Of a stretch of DNA of 64,000 bases, positions 26,371 to 40,025 are shown piece after piece; position 1 is the stretch's first letter; each line of letters begins with the position of its first letter. Source of the stretch: Lethocerus indicus. Lineage: Eukaryota; Arthropoda; Insecta; Hemiptera; Belostomatidae. The notes beneath the pieces are model-generated. The model saw nothing but the letters and a program-made list of their open reading frames with translations, was not told where the DNA came from and searched no databases. The stretch lies in contig JACDQD010000106.1 of NCBI GenBank assembly GCA_019843655.1, forward strand, positions 4,460,501 to 4,524,500, read 5' to 3'. A program made the position numbers and the translations under genes.

Positions 26371-29300
26371 GACTAAAGGAATAAATTGAAATTTCCGGGC
26401 GACAGGTAGAAGACACGACTTTCTAGTGTAACGACCGGAATATTCGAACATCATTTTTGTCCGCGTCATAAACTGGGACAAGAAGTGACGAACGCGGGGG
26501 ATGTTACTCCCCCTTTCCAGCCCTGGTAGCTATTGGTTTTATAGTGGTTTGGTGGTGGGAGCCCGAAGGGAGGGGCGCTCTTATCAAATAATAGAAGTTG
26601 TGTGTAACGGGTCGTAGTGAAGTGGCGTTTATGGCCGGCTAACTGCCCAACTCCCTTCACCCCGCCAGTACACATTCTCACTTATAAACAACACTCCATG
26701 AAACAATTGCCCTTGTTTTCTGATACCAACAATGTTTCGTTCTAGATAAATATTTTGTCGATTTTAAAGAAATTTTTTTTATACATTTTGTTAAGAGGTT
26801 AGTCAATGAAAACTAGGAGTTAGTCAATCAAATCTAATGTTTCCCGACTAATAAATTGTAAATCTGTGTACCAATAAAACTTGTACAAGTATATCGTATT
26901 TATTACTGAGTTTGTGCAGCCAGGCTGCTCAATGGACAAAACAAAATCTAACTGTGTAACATTTCCACTGTTACCCGAAAGAAAATTCCATTTTCACGAA
27001 TCAGTGTTGATCGTGAAGAATATGAGAGGAGTAGAACAAAGGATGAGGGGAGGAAGGAGGATAATGAGTTTTGAAGCCCAGTGTACAATCAATTGGTGAT
27101 ATCCGAGACGGAGAGAAGGGGCTTTCGATCAATTATAAGGAGAGATTATAATACGAGGAAATAGGAACCCGTTGAATATCGATTAGTCGTAAAATTAAAT
27201 TGAATTCTCTTCCCCTCGACGAATTAGTCCCAAACTGATTATCGTAAAGGATTTTTATTAAGGTTTGTTTTTATAGATTGGATACGTTATCTTAAAGATT
27301 GGTGGAGGAGGGCAGAGCTTCCCAATCTTTATTGGAAATGAGTTTCAGAATCGTTTTTAAAGCGTAAAATAATATTACATCATAGAAAGCGGTAAATCTT
27401 TTATGAAAATTTGTAATATAATGCGGGCACTCCGTACACTTAATGTCGTACCGATGCATTAACGGTGCTTATCTACAGAGATGGATCGCATCCCGAAACA
27501 TAATTACAGGCGATCGAGTTTTATGTCGTGAATCTTTCAGCCGTTGCGGCTGACTAATAGCTGTAATATTCGAGAAATTACAGCATTAAAATAATTAACC
27601 TTATTCATTCGGAAATAATTGGTAACAACATTTTATCAGGTATATATACACCATAAATAATGGTTACCTTTAATACTGCGAATTAAATATTTACATTATG
27701 TTTATTTTGTATATATCTAAGGATTCTGTTCTTTGTTTACATTTCCTGTATACTATATGTAGTATATTTGTTGTAGTATAGTTGTGTAACTGTTATGCTT
27801 GGTGTTACAAAGTTGTAATATTGTTAGAACTAACGTTGTTATGATATTTTAATTATTTTCAATCCTGGAACCATTTATAGTATCCGAAAATATGTCGAGG
27901 ATTCCCTTCAAATATGCCAATAGTTAGTTGAGCATGAAAGTTGCAATTATTAGGCGAATTCTGTCCCGACTGATTCCGTACATGTGTGAAACATACAATA
28001 TATTTGTACAATGCCACATACGTGTCATCTATACTTGTCGCGTGAAATGAATCGAGTAGGCCGGTGAAGGTTTTCAACGGTTGTAGCGGTTCCGTGGAAG
28101 GGGCCGGTTGAAATTACCGGGCCTAATGTATTGGTAAGTAGCCGATATTATGTCTCCGGCCGGTACCGGAGGTATTTATTATATTGGAACACCGGAGGGC
28201 ATATTCAATGCCGGGTTGATTGATGAGGGGAGGCAGGGCTTACCCGGGCTCCATATTTCCAAACCGCTGCCAAAACATAGCTGGCAGGAGCAGGGCACTC
28301 CTGGGGATTATTATACTCCGATGAAACTGATCCCACCAATTTCTAACTTCCTCCCGACGCAGCTCCGCCCCCCTTCAATGAAATAACTCCCAATTATTTC
28401 TGAGTCCGATATCGGAATTTGTCTTTCCCTCACGATTCTAGAAGTTAATACGAAAAGAAGATTGCCCTTATTGCCCAAAAATAAAATGAAGTTGAATTGA
28501 GTACAAAAAATGGAATACTTTTTATTATTGGAGCTTATTCAAATTATTCGAATTCTCAATTCTAAATTCGAATTATTCAAATTAATAATTATTATTATTG
28601 TCTCAATTTTTATATAAATTTAATTTATATTTTCAACGGGAAATATCTGTTACTAGGTTCGTAGGAGCTCATTTTTAATATATAAACACATTATATATGC
28701 TGAACCAACAGACAGAACGATTGATTCTGCAAATTGTTTATCACTCTTATCAGTCTGACTCTTTGGCTCTAATATGAGCTGTTAACTCATGTTCTTTTTC
28801 TAAAAAAATCGTATGAAGTTCTGAGAAAAGTTATATACTATAATATTTTTGTACAAGCTTCCTAATCAAGCAGTTGATGTTGAGAACCAGCCGAGGTGGC
28901 GGAGAGACCGGGGGTTCAGCGGTATCCGCGCGATGTGAAAGATGTACCCCAAAACTGTGAGTTGTGGAAAAGGATAGGGTGCCGGAAAAGATATAAAAGT
29001 TAAAAGCTTTCTGAAGATCATACTTTTTAAAGTAGTTTTATAGGACGTAAAAGCTTTAAAATGTACTTTTCCTGTAAAGTAGAAAATAATAAATTTTACT
29101 ATCCGAGAACTATCGGTTTTTATTTCGGTAATTTATTTATTTATTCGAATAAAATGTTCGTTTTACTGGGATTAATGGTGAATACACTGAAACAGTTCAA
29201 ATGGAATAAAATATTCAATATTTACAACGTTGAAATAATTATATAAGTAATAAATATCGAGGCAATTCTATACAAAAAAGTGCAATATATGTAACTAATA

Positions 29301-31366
29301 ATATTTACAAGGGCCTCTATCTGTTAAATGTATTTGATATTCCAGGGAAAAAATCGAAAACTCACTCATGAATATTATAAGCCGAATTACAGATCTAAAT
29401 ATTCATGTGAGAACCAACAAATACAATATATGGGCGAAATTAAAAAAATACATCTGCGAATTTAATTTAAATCTTTTTAAATTTTCGGAATACAAATTTT
29501 AATTTAAAAATGTTTGTATATGGACTGCAATAAAACTAGACCCAGAATCCTTCGTGAAAGTTTTTCCATGAAAAATGTTTTTTTGTTGTAATAAGAGGGG
29601 CAATCGCTTTGTTGGAGTTGTTCCTGCCTCGTCTTACCTGCGGTCTTGAGGAGGATGTTTTCAAAATTTACCTCCCACGGCGCTTACTTTAGTGCTTCTG
29701 AAATGCGGAAACTGAAGGAACCCGGCCGTGATAAATTGAGTGGACTTGAAAAGTACACCGCCGCCGCTTTGTTTGAAGCACTGATCTAATTTTATCGGCG
29801 AGGGCTCATCGCCGGTTTTCATTGTAGGAAATGTTTCATTTTGGCCCTCCCAATTCAGAATTCAAGGTGCAAACAATAAACTTTTTACCGCCGGTAACCC
29901 GGGCGCGATTACTCAACAACGAAAATTGGGGGGCCGACAAGACATTGTTATTTTTGTGCCGTTAAAGTGGAATGTATAGGGATAGTAGTCGAGTAGGACC
30001 AGCATGGCATTTACCCGAACTTTACAATACTATCACAGTCCACTGCTTTTCCCTTTGACTGAAACGAGCCTATGCCAGGGTGCTGGAAAATTATATTTCC
30101 GTTTCAAATTAGGATTATGATTACATTTCAGCTCCACACAGCTGCCGCACTGACCTCATCCTCCCGTAATACGTTTCCTACCAAACGTTAGTTATTTTCG
30201 ACAATCGTTCCGAATAAAATTTCAAACAAAATCGTTCTCGTTAAATATGATTTCTTCAGTCTGTTCACCCCAGTTTGGAACACTACCTAACTCTGGCCGG
30301 CCGATGAGGCGGTCTGGAGGATCGAACTCTCGGTTCTGCAGAACTTTATGATAATTTTTTGACGTCATTGTCTCTTATTTTGTCGTAGACCGGTTTGGTC
30401 GTCATCGTCGGAACAATAGCGGGTCACCTACATGCGGCGTAGCTCCAGCATGCCTGTCGATGAACCTTCCGGTCTGAGATTGGACCAATTTAAGAGTAGA
30501 GAGAGAGAGAGAGATGATCCTAAGGATACTCCACGCGGAACAATACGGAACATCTGGGTGGAACATTGTTACTGACTGATGAGGTGTGCGGGGCGCCTTC
30601 GGTTTCAAGGTTTACCGCGTCACAGCGGAAACGAAATTCTCGTTTGTATTCCAACATCCACCGAAGATCATTTTCCAGTCGTCAAACTGCCGAGACCTAT
30701 TTTACGCCGACACGCCTAGGGGAAACATTTTTCAGCAGATCACAAATCAGAACAGACTATAATTTCCCTCCGAAGTCAAACAGGAGTCAACGTGACAATA
30801 TTAATTAAAAACTTATCTTAGGATTGCAATTTTCAACATGTTTCTCATAATAAATGAATGGTACGTTCTTGTATGGGTGAAATGAGTATTAATTTAAGAG
30901 AAGTACAAGGATTCCCGCTACAAAATATTTTGTACAATAAGATACGAATCATTATGGACGAATTATCGTTGGGAATACAAGGATGTAGTCCTTTGCGAAT
31001 CCTTCGTGCAAATATAATGATAATTAACTTAATGGTCCTGTTTTCCATATCAGTTTTATTGACTTATAATTTCCGTTACAAAGTAAACTGCGTAAATGCC
31101 ATTGGTTTGGTCGGGACGACTTGTATATATTAAGCCGTCGGGACCAAAGTGACGACATAGTTGAGTTAAAAAAATAGGCAATTCAAATATATACGTCTGG
31201 TAGGTGGCGCTGGGCAGGGACCCCGTTTTAAATACAGCCTGAACGCAACTGACTCATTGACGTCGACCCGGGACCAGAATCCAAACATGCCACATGTGCC
31301 TCGCACCTGTCGACCGCCATGTGCCGTGGACCAGTCGAAAAAATATAGACCGATTTCATTCGGCTA

Positions 31367-31370
<4 letters not shown>
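26371..31370. other. Noncoding stretch, nothing recognised apart from small repeats
   Basis: AT-rich sequence with no recognised gene; open frames stay below 80 codons apart from 30858-31133 (91 codons), which has no motif. Minor features are a 20- to 21-base near-tandem repeat around GTTAGTCAAT at 26796-26836, an 8-bp hairpin (GCTGTAAT with ATTACAGC) at 27560-27584, a very AT-rich patch at about 28500-28630, and a short GA run at 30496-30514. A GC-rich patch at about 28885-28925 resembles part of a tRNA A-box but lacks the correct B-box spacing. Confidence 0.6.

Positions 31371-31414
<44 letters not shown>
31371..31414. repeat. (TA)22 microsatellite
   Basis: A perfect TA run of 44 bases, self-complementary. 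The Tyr-Ile runs in frames crossing it are repeat translations. Confidence 0.98.
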
Positions 31415-31415
<1 letters not shown>

Positions 31416-34400
31416 CTTTTTCGTGTGTGCGACCTTTATATAAATAACATCGGTCAAAACACAATGGCAATTCTTTTGGTTTACTTTCCTCGCCCATTTG
31501 CAAAGATAAAATATGTGACAGGAGACGGTTGCGTGGATCCAACTATTTCATTTCCTTCTTAAAATGGAAAGGTAATAATCCAATTAATAAACACGATTAA
31601 GGTAAGGGTGAAGAGGCGAGGGTATGGAACATTACTTGGTTCTAGCTGGTTACAGTTTCCCAGTGATATTGTTTGACAGTAACATCTAGTGACATTGGTG
31701 AAGGGAGGCTTCGCCAGCAATATAGGAGCTGAACACTAGCGACGATGGTGAGAAGCCGATACAGTTATCGAGTTCAGCGTTATCTATTATAATTCAAATG
31801 TATAAAATATACCAAAAATCTTATTTATGTACCCCAATGTCAATAAATGTTCATATATTCTTATAATATCAACTCTTGTTTAAAGAGTTAAGTTTAAGTT
31901 ATAATTGCAGTTATTATTCCGCATTGTAAGCTACCCACAAACGGAGCCGAATTGTAGGTCAAGTTTCTCAATCTCAGTCACAACAATTAGTCAACAATTC
32001 AAACAGTTTTGACAAGGGAGCATCAAGAATTTTGATTGTTGACAGGGATCCGATATCAAGTTAACCTGACCCAACTTATAGCGATGGCCGAATAACAACA
32101 AATTTCACTGTTCACTGAAGTTTTGATATTGTTACGAATTCCGGGAGAAGTATTTATTTTATAATGGTGGCCGGGTCACTGTGACAGTGGAATTTAAATG
32201 AAGTGGCGAGAACCGGGCCGGTTATAAATAGTACCCGATTCATTGCCAACGACACGCGCCTCCCTAACGACGGCGTAAAGGAAAACAGACGGCCGTGGGG
32301 GAAGCACCTCGGGGAGTGAGGATTAGGAGCAGAGGAGGGCCCAAGCACGCGTCCCCGACGTGCCACACTCGAAGAATTCATATGGCACGTACACGAAAAT
32401 ACCGCCAGTCACCAAAGCAAGAATGTTCTTCTCTGTTCTACTCGGTGGAAATTACAATTGCCAAGGCACATTTCCACAGACGATTTCCACAGCGGACGTC
32501 TCCGCATATTACATTTCCTCTACTTTACAGCTCTCGCCCCTATCGTAATGTGGTTAGGTCACGGGATCCTAAGTTCTTTCCAAACTGAGCATTAAACCTA
32601 TTTATATTTCAGGCTAAGATAAAGTAACCTCTATGTTCTAACTTGAAGAATATGATAATCGTATGAAAAATGCACTAATAAATAATATAAAAAATCCATT
32701 TTACTGACAACACTTTTAGTCTACTTTTCGATACTCGTGCGTACAAAGAAAACATTAAATTGTGAACAAATTAACCATTATAAAAGGAGAAAGGGTTAAA
32801 GTACAAGACATGTTTTCGACATAGAAGATTGTTGGAGTGTAGAAATTATTTAATGGAATATAGGATGGATTCAGTTTATTTTCTTGCCCCAAATAACATC
32901 GACGACGGAAAATAATGAATTCAATTTGATTTAAATAATCGTTTCAAATTTTGACTGTCTATTTACGAAACGCCGTTAGGTACGCTTAAGCAAACGATTT
33001 GGCCGGCTGTTTAGTCCAGGCGGTAATATTTTTAATGCGGCGGATCATTTACTGCGCCCCAATTTTCAATCCAACGCAGATATAGTTTTTTAGATAGCTT
33101 CTTGAACTAGGAAAAAACTTTCTGGTGGCGGCCAAAAATCCAACCACAGGCCAAGTCTGGCCTGTACTGCCCAATACTTCCCTAACTTTTGCTTGATAAA
33201 AGTTTCCGTCTCCAATCTGTACCCTATTGTTATTGCTATTATTACTGCCCAATATGGTTTCACTATTGAAATCGTATTTCTCTAATTTACATTTATTTGA
33301 ATAATTCTGATTAAGAAGATACAAATCAAATTTGGATGAAACCTCACTAGGCCGAATCAGGGGATAGAGATTCATATTCGTTTTTATTATTCCAATATAT
33401 TAGGTTGAGGAACCCACTGTGGAGTCAATGGGGTGATTCTACTCTTAAACAATTTTCAAACTTCTAGTGTTGAACTCCGACATTTCATTAAAAAACATTA
33501 ATTTCTAAGAAATTGGACTTCAGATTAAGTTTTTGATGTCTTAGCTCTTCGTGAATTACTCCGTGGTAATACTTAATTTATTTCAGCTCGTTTCAGCGGT
33601 CGGTTTATTACATCGCTCGCCGAGTAAAAGAGGGAATTTATTATTTTACCGATTATGGAAAACTGATCTGTCGTATATCGCACAATCGGAATCGAAAGAT
33701 CGGCCAATTAAATCCAAGGCGGAAAACGGTTCGAGAATTGTCGGGTAATGGAGCAAATATATTTTCTCCGGCCGATACTGCCGAGACGGCAGAAGCAATC
33801 AGCCCGAGTAAATGAAAATCCGGGATAAGGAAGAAGAAGTAACGGTTAGTCAGAACGGGGTGGACCGTGAAAGAAGGCAAACCTTTTTTCAATCCCCGGG
33901 AGTTATTAGTTTTCTTTCTGGATGTCGCACGGATTAAATTTTTTTATAAGAAAGGAAGACCCCGCCCTTTTTTTCGACAAAGCAAAACTCGCTTTAAGCT
34001 GTCAGAAGACGGGTGGAAGGACAGGTAGGAGAGGAGACTCAATGGGCTTAAAAACGGCGACGATTAAACCGCACATGCCTAGTACTATTAATAAAGTTTT
34101 AGGAGTGGACCCTCAACGCGCCGGGGCCGCAGGGCTGCTTTGGCTTTAGCGGCACTCATGCAGAATACGCCACACAGAGATACAAAATTAATCCACCCGA
34201 CCACGATAGCAGCAGGCGAGATTCTTTAAATTTCTTTAAGGTGTGTCACCCTCGTGGAAACGTAATATTCAAAAACATCCTTTAAATTAAACGCGCACTA
34301 GCACTGCACATAAACGAGCCTAAAAACATACCAAGTTATTTGGTTTAAAAACACGAATATTTTCGATGCTTACATGTACAGTTATGGAAGTGACAACGTT

Positions 34401-35922
34401 AACACTGTCTTCGGCAACTAGCTGACGGTAGCTGATCACTTACACAATGAAAATTAATGACCAGTAAGATTCAAGCAAATAGCCACTTCCACTTCTTCTT
34501 ATTGAAGTATGATTTTTACCATTCAACAAAGAATATTCGTTTTGTATTCACCATTATCCGTTTGTCTAACGAATTACTGTAATCGTTAGTTTATTATTAA
34601 GTGCGATAATACGCCTATTAAGTTTACGTATATATTACTTATTAAAAATATATTCAAATTAATGCGATATTCGTGTTGAACTGACTAATGTGAGTAATAT
34701 AAATTCATCACTAGTTGCAAACTGCAAAATTACGAATGCCCCATTGCAATTATGAGAGATAGATAACGTGTGCCCAGTATTTGCTCTTATTTTTACCCTC
34801 GAAGCGCTTTTGAAGGTTTATTTTAGTGCTTTTAAGGAGATTGCCGGGCAGGCTTCTTCTCAGCGGTCACGATTTAATCAAGCCGTGATTAATCAAACGA
34901 ACGGCCGTTTTTGAGAAAATATCTCAACACGTATTTCCGTACAAAGGGACAAGAGAAGTCTTAAAAGGAAGTCTTCATAAGAATAGAGATACGGGGACGT
35001 GCACGGTGAATAAGCGATCCAGTCCGATTTAAGGCTTGGAACCAGTGTTTCTTCCGGTCAGTATTCTCGTGCATGAGTGCGGGCATTACTGAGAGAATTC
35101 CTTCCACCCATAGTAAGTAGTCTATAATATGATAAAGTAAATGCATAAATAATTATAACAGTCGCCAATTCACCAACAATTGGTAAACTACTGAGGAAAT
35201 GCGTGGCTATTGAGTCGAGTAAGAAGAATAAAGGTACAAGGGTAAAAAAGTAAGTTGATAATCTTCACAGGGCACCCATTTTTTGGTAAGGCTGAAGGGA
35301 AAGAAATCGTTACAGCGGTGGGATATCGGTGTTTTCAACAGAGGCCCCCTCTGTTAGGGAGTTTATCAGCTGTTGGCAAAAACGTTACTTTCTGCGTCAA
35401 ACTACTTTTACACTCCGCTTCGAGTCTGCAGGTGGGTTAGGGACCGCGAACACAACGTTAACAGGAGCGCCGGTGTAGATTTTTTACTTGAGAATCAAAT
35501 TTTTTAACTCAAGCGATTAAAATAGTAGCGCCACCTATTGGAAAACTGGCCAACTACGTCCAGACGCAGTTTAACAGTGTCAAAACGTGTACTGTCATGC
35601 GATTCTTCGCTTGCGTTGATTACTTGCAGACAGTTCAGATTCAGATTAAACACGCGTCAATAAAGGTCGCAGAAAGAATTCTTAGTAAATGGAAAATTTT
35701 GAAAGCACAATAGTTTTACCACGTCTTCTTTCTGTTTATTATTTATAAATAATCCGCTCTAAATTTCCGTTATTATAACACAACTGATTTAATAAACGTG
35801 TCCGTATACTAAAATATGTACAACGACATTTCCCATAGTTGTTTCAGAGGGTTCTTTTTTATAGAAGATTTGTTTCGCCTTCCTCGGCTGTTCAGAGTGA
35901 ATATGTATGCCATAAAACATCA

Positions 35923-35924
<2 letters not shown>
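31415..35924. other. Noncoding stretch, nothing recognised
   Basis: No gene recognised; the longest frames reach about 108 codons (33049-33375, minus) and carry no motif. A 6-bp hairpin, CTGCCG-AGA-CGGCAG, lies at 33778-33792. GC-richer segments occur at about 32150-32400 and 33750-34150. I see no transposon ends or RNA genes. Confidence 0.6.

Positions 35925-35970
<46 letters not shown>
35925..35970. repeat. (AT)23 microsatellite
   Basis: A perfect AT run of 46 bases. It is the third TA-type run in the window and close in length to the other two (48 and 44 bases). Confidence 0.98.
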
Positions 35971-35972
<2 letters not shown>

Positions 35973-38900
35973 ATCGGTCCCTATCAGTATAAAGGCTGGG
36001 AGAGAGGGAATGCAATTTTTATAAAATAAATTGCCCAGATAAGAATGGAAAGAGGATTGTCGGCCCGTTTTTTTGCCCTGTCAGCGATATTTTCCCAACC
36101 GGCCAATTTACATGGAAATGGCAAGAAACTCCTCCTTCCACTCGACGATCCAACAAACTGTTTCATAGAGGGGCAAGAAAAACCAAGATACCCATTATCC
36201 CCGCACTGAGGAACATATACCGAGTTAATGCCGGCGGCGAGGAAATATGTCTACACTCAGAGAAATCATATTTCTTAAATGCGGAAAGGCCCAATTCACA
36301 TAATGTCCAAAATACGATAATCCGCGTCAGGTACTCACTCATAAACTCTATATTCATACTTATTATTGGTTATTTTATGATTTTATATTTAAGCAAATGA
36401 AAACATAATAAAACTATAATTCCATCTTCAAAATTATTGCCATATCCGTACAACAACAGGGAATGGGATTCTACATTTAGAAATTTCTTGATTCGAGGTT
36501 TTTATAAATTTTGATATATCATACTGCACTTTATTTTAGAACATAAATGAGATTTGATAAAAAAAACTCTCCATTATTATTAAATAGCTAGAAATTTCCA
36601 AGTTGAGAAAGTTTCGGGTCCCCCATTAAATTTTCCTTCTGTTTATCCATTAAACATGGCATAACAATTACTCCTCTATAATGAATAACGTATCGGAATT
36701 GTAACTCTTAAAACCCTTAAAATTTTAACTCACATAAATCCCTTCTTATTGCTCAGTCCTGCCTGGAACTAACCTGAAAAAGAGTAATGTCTAATTATAT
36801 TTCAGCAATTACACTACACTAGAATAAAATTTTAAAATTTTATTGCATTTTAATATTCTGAAAACAAAGTATCGGCGCACACAAGAGAAAGAAAAAAACA
36901 AACACGCTGAAGAAAATAAGGCCACAAAGCAAGAAAGTTGGAATTATCAAATTAATGGATTTTGGAAACCTAGAGTGGCCAGAAAATTCATAATATTTCA
37001 AATGACTACGTTCAGCTTCCCCGGGCGCGGCGAATCCGAATCGCTCGAAAGTAAATCACAGAACCGACAGTCTGTTTGTCGGGAAAACGTAATAATACGT
37101 AATTATTGGAGGCGAACAGCATGTTTATATTAAAATATTCAGACGCGCGGCACACGGTACGATTCGTACCGGGGAAACTTAATTCCTCCAATCCCCAAAA
37201 GAGGAACAGTCGGCATGAATAATGCATTCGAATTTCGTACACTCGGGATCGAAATAGCTCTGTCGGTAGCCGGGTTCAGGTTAAATTTTAAACTGCTTCA
37301 AACGCCCGCCCCGCTTCGGCTTACTTATTTTACACGGGGACACTCGCTCGGTGATTGAGAGATTGTGGCACTTATAGTAATGGAGCATTTCCCAGTGCTA
37401 TTTACCCCCTGACAGCAATAAGGTACAATCCCAAAGTTGTACACCATTTGTTCGTATAAGTGTTATACAACACAATCTTATCGTACAACGTCAGTTCAAT
37501 AGCATGAGAGGAACCAATATTTTGGCTGTCATTAAATATCTATCGTTATTATGATTGAAATGGAAAAGTTGCAAAAATAATTGCGATAATTTCGGATAAT
37601 TTCATATCCGTAAATTCCACTCGCTTCCTTGTTTATAATGCTGGTGTCTATTGTCTATTAGCGAATAGAGAAGGGATTGGTCAGGTGTTATCTCACTTTT
37701 GTTTCCGTCTTTTCTTCTTCACTCCGCCGGTCCGATTCTGACTGTCGGCCAACCACCGCCTTCTGGGCATTGTGGGCCCACTCGGGTCTAGAGCTAGGCT
37801 TTCCCTATTTGCTTTCTCTCCCTTTACGCCCTCTATCGTTCTATCGCTGCAGAAACCGAACCCCCGTCCGAGGGAACAAACGACACGTGATGAATTTACG
37901 AGAAACTACAACAACAGAAGGAACAAACAATAGTTAAGACCAACCTGGAATCGTTATCGAATGTTTCAACTCCGACCTCGCTCTTATCTCTTCCCTTGTG
38001 TCTGGGCGATTTACACTCCCTTCCGAGTTAATTGTGCCCTATCTTTCGACTCCTTGAATACGCCCATTCCAAATAATCTGGCCTATGCACTACTGTTTCT
38101 ATTCCGGTTTATAAACCAGTAATAGTCGTCACTATAGTTTCGTAGAAAATACCGATATTTATTAAGTATAAAAAGAAAAAAATAGGTTTAAATGGTTGGG
38201 GCCCAATAGAAGGGGCCTATGCTGTGTACTTGGTCTCAAAAATATTAATGACGACAGTGATAAATATAAAATGGAAATTAGGCGACGGATACGAGGTTGT
38301 CAAAATGTGCCAGATATGAGTGTAAAATAGAACTCGGAAAACTATTTAAAATGACTGCGTTACTGTATTATCTAGTAAATAGTTTGTTTGTAGACTCAGA
38401 CCATATTATAAGTACGTAAAAAGAATTTTAACTACGATAGTATGCCATTAAATTTACGCTATAATTAAATGAGTAACATTAAAGAGGTGAATAGTCGCAA
38501 TAAACTGAAAAACGTGAAATACGCTCCTAAGCAGACACACAGAGCTTAATACAACTTCTGTTTTATGATTTACGATTCGAGATAAGCTTCCTCTTACGCC
38601 CTCCCTCCCCGCAGCCTCCAAAACTTTCCTGTCCTCGCACTATATAAGTGCTTTTTAAGCGCTTATTAAAGCACTTTTTAATATTGCTCAAAAAAAGTCT
38701 CCAGTACGAAAGTTCTGTTCTCAAGCGGCCGAACACAGGGATTTTTAGACCTCTTGAAAATTGCGCCCCCAATTTATTTTCTCCTCGTGTCGGCAAGAGA
38801 TCTACCTTACCCGGTCATTTAACTCAAATGTAAGGTCTGAATACATTATCTTCTGCTTCACACCGTACATTTTTAGACTCAATCGTTTCATTTAAAGACC

Positions 38901-39876
38901 AGCTTGAAATAATTAACAACAATTTAGTTCTTGATTTTGCCTTCTTGAATTTCGTCCGATGTGCGACGATAGCCAATACTTGATTTCAAATAAATATTAT
39001 ATTTAATGTATAAATATTATCTACCTAATAGAATATAACTATCTAATAGAATAAGATTTATCGGTCTGAAACTATCCCCGGCATCCGGCAGGTCGGAATT
39101 AAGTTGGTGAAAAAATAAAGAAGTAACGTATAAATAAAATATCTAAGAGGGATACGTACAGTGGATAGAATGTACAACTCTGGAACGTAAGGTCTCTCTA
39201 GAGGTTAATGTACAATGGAAATTGGAACCGGTGGAAGAAACGGTCGTGAGAATCTTCCCGGGATAGAAATTACGCCCCTTGAAAATATACCTTTTAATAA
39301 GTACCTCTGGAAACCGAAACTTTATTGGTTTCCTTTAATTACGGCGTCTTAAGTTCATAAAAAGGGGAAGAAAAGGGAAAGAAAGAAGTTGAAGGGAACC
39401 TGGCCCTCCTCTGCGGTCATTTCTAACCTCTCCCATCAGTTTCTCACGGAGTTCTTAACAGAGTTTCCTTTTAATTGTAGTTCAACAATTTGTAGTTACG
39501 GGCTTTTATAGGTTTCTCAGAAGCGAAGAGTTATACTCCGCAGATTTATAAGAGGCGTTTAAATCGTATTTTTTTGGCTTACCGGCATTTGTTACGCCAG
39601 TTTATAATTCTCTTTATCTTCAACATTTCTTCTTCTCAATTATTCGCTTATTTCAATAACATAGTTATTTTAGGAAATAAATTGTACAGTCGTAAAGCCG
39701 TGAGGTCTCTGTAAGAAAAACTAAAGACTAATTTTCTGGAATTGTTATTTATTTTTATTTCATTGCAATCTCATATTTTCTTCCACGATCTCATCGTCAT
39801 TAGTAATTACTTCTCCTGCAAATAATCTGTTACCATTTACACATAGACCACTACCGGTAACTTGAACTAACAAGAC
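35971..39876. other. Noncoding stretch, nothing recognised apart from a small duplication
   Basis: AT-rich sequence without recognised genes; frames are below 100 codons. An 18-base near-tandem duplication lies at about 39021-39055 (CTACCTAATAGAATATAA and a close copy). No transposon protein or RNA gene is seen up to the start of the second retroelement tail. Confidence 0.6.
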
Positions 39877-40025
39877 ACACCGTAGATTCGCGTATTTCTG
39901 TCTCCTCTCGCTGGTTTGGACTTTTGCTAGACCGGTTTCGGCTGCTCACCATCTTCAGTAGCGGTGTTAATCACTTTTGGCACTTTGGATGTTTTTTGGG
40001 CATCCTCACTGCACTGTCACTGTTA
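39877..40025 (-). mobile_element. Second copy of the Penelope-like element tail (3' fragment)
   Basis: This stretch aligns with 25455-25605 over about 150 bases in the same orientation. By eye there are about 18 mismatches and one single-base gap. Similarity stops abruptly after the shared CACTGCACTGTCACTG word on one side and at ACACCG/ACATCG on the other. It is therefore either a severely 5'-truncated insertion or a solo terminal repeat of the same family. No coding sequence is attached. It carries the better-preserved hammerhead motif. Confidence 0.85.
39926..39962 (-). ncRNA. Hammerhead ribozyme motif (type I layout, tiny stem III)
   Basis: On the minus strand all core boxes of a hammerhead occur in the right order. 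GCTA (39962-39959) and TAGC (39929-39926) pair perfectly as the base of stem I. CTGAAGA (39958-39952) is the CUGANGA box. Twelve bases (39951-39940) form a weak stem II (GGU with GCC, loop GAGCA, one unpaired U). GAA (39939-39937) is followed by the palindrome ACCGGT (39936-39931) as stem III, then C at 39930, giving a GUC cleavage triplet with cleavage expected between 39930 and 39929. Hammerheads in Penelope-like elements are known for a very short stem III and may act as dimers, because ACCGGT has no room for a loop. Activity is inference; the weak stem II is the main doubt. Confidence 0.7.

Noticed and set aside
25503..26376. Plus-strand frames of up to 122 codons rich in Phe, Val, Leu and Cys
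   Set aside because: They lie antisense to the Penelope-like element. The hydrophobic look comes from the T-rich complement of an A-rich coding strand.
28885..28925. TGGCGGAGAGA resembling a tRNA A-box, with GGGTTCAGCGG after it
   Set aside because: The A- and B-box-like words are only about ten bases apart, too close for a tRNA or tRNA-derived promoter, and no cloverleaf arms pair.
31195..31215. GGTAGGTGGCGCT word and its reverse-complement-like partner near 35527-35540
   Set aside because: Similarity is limited to about a dozen bases with unrelated flanks, so no repeat family can be claimed.
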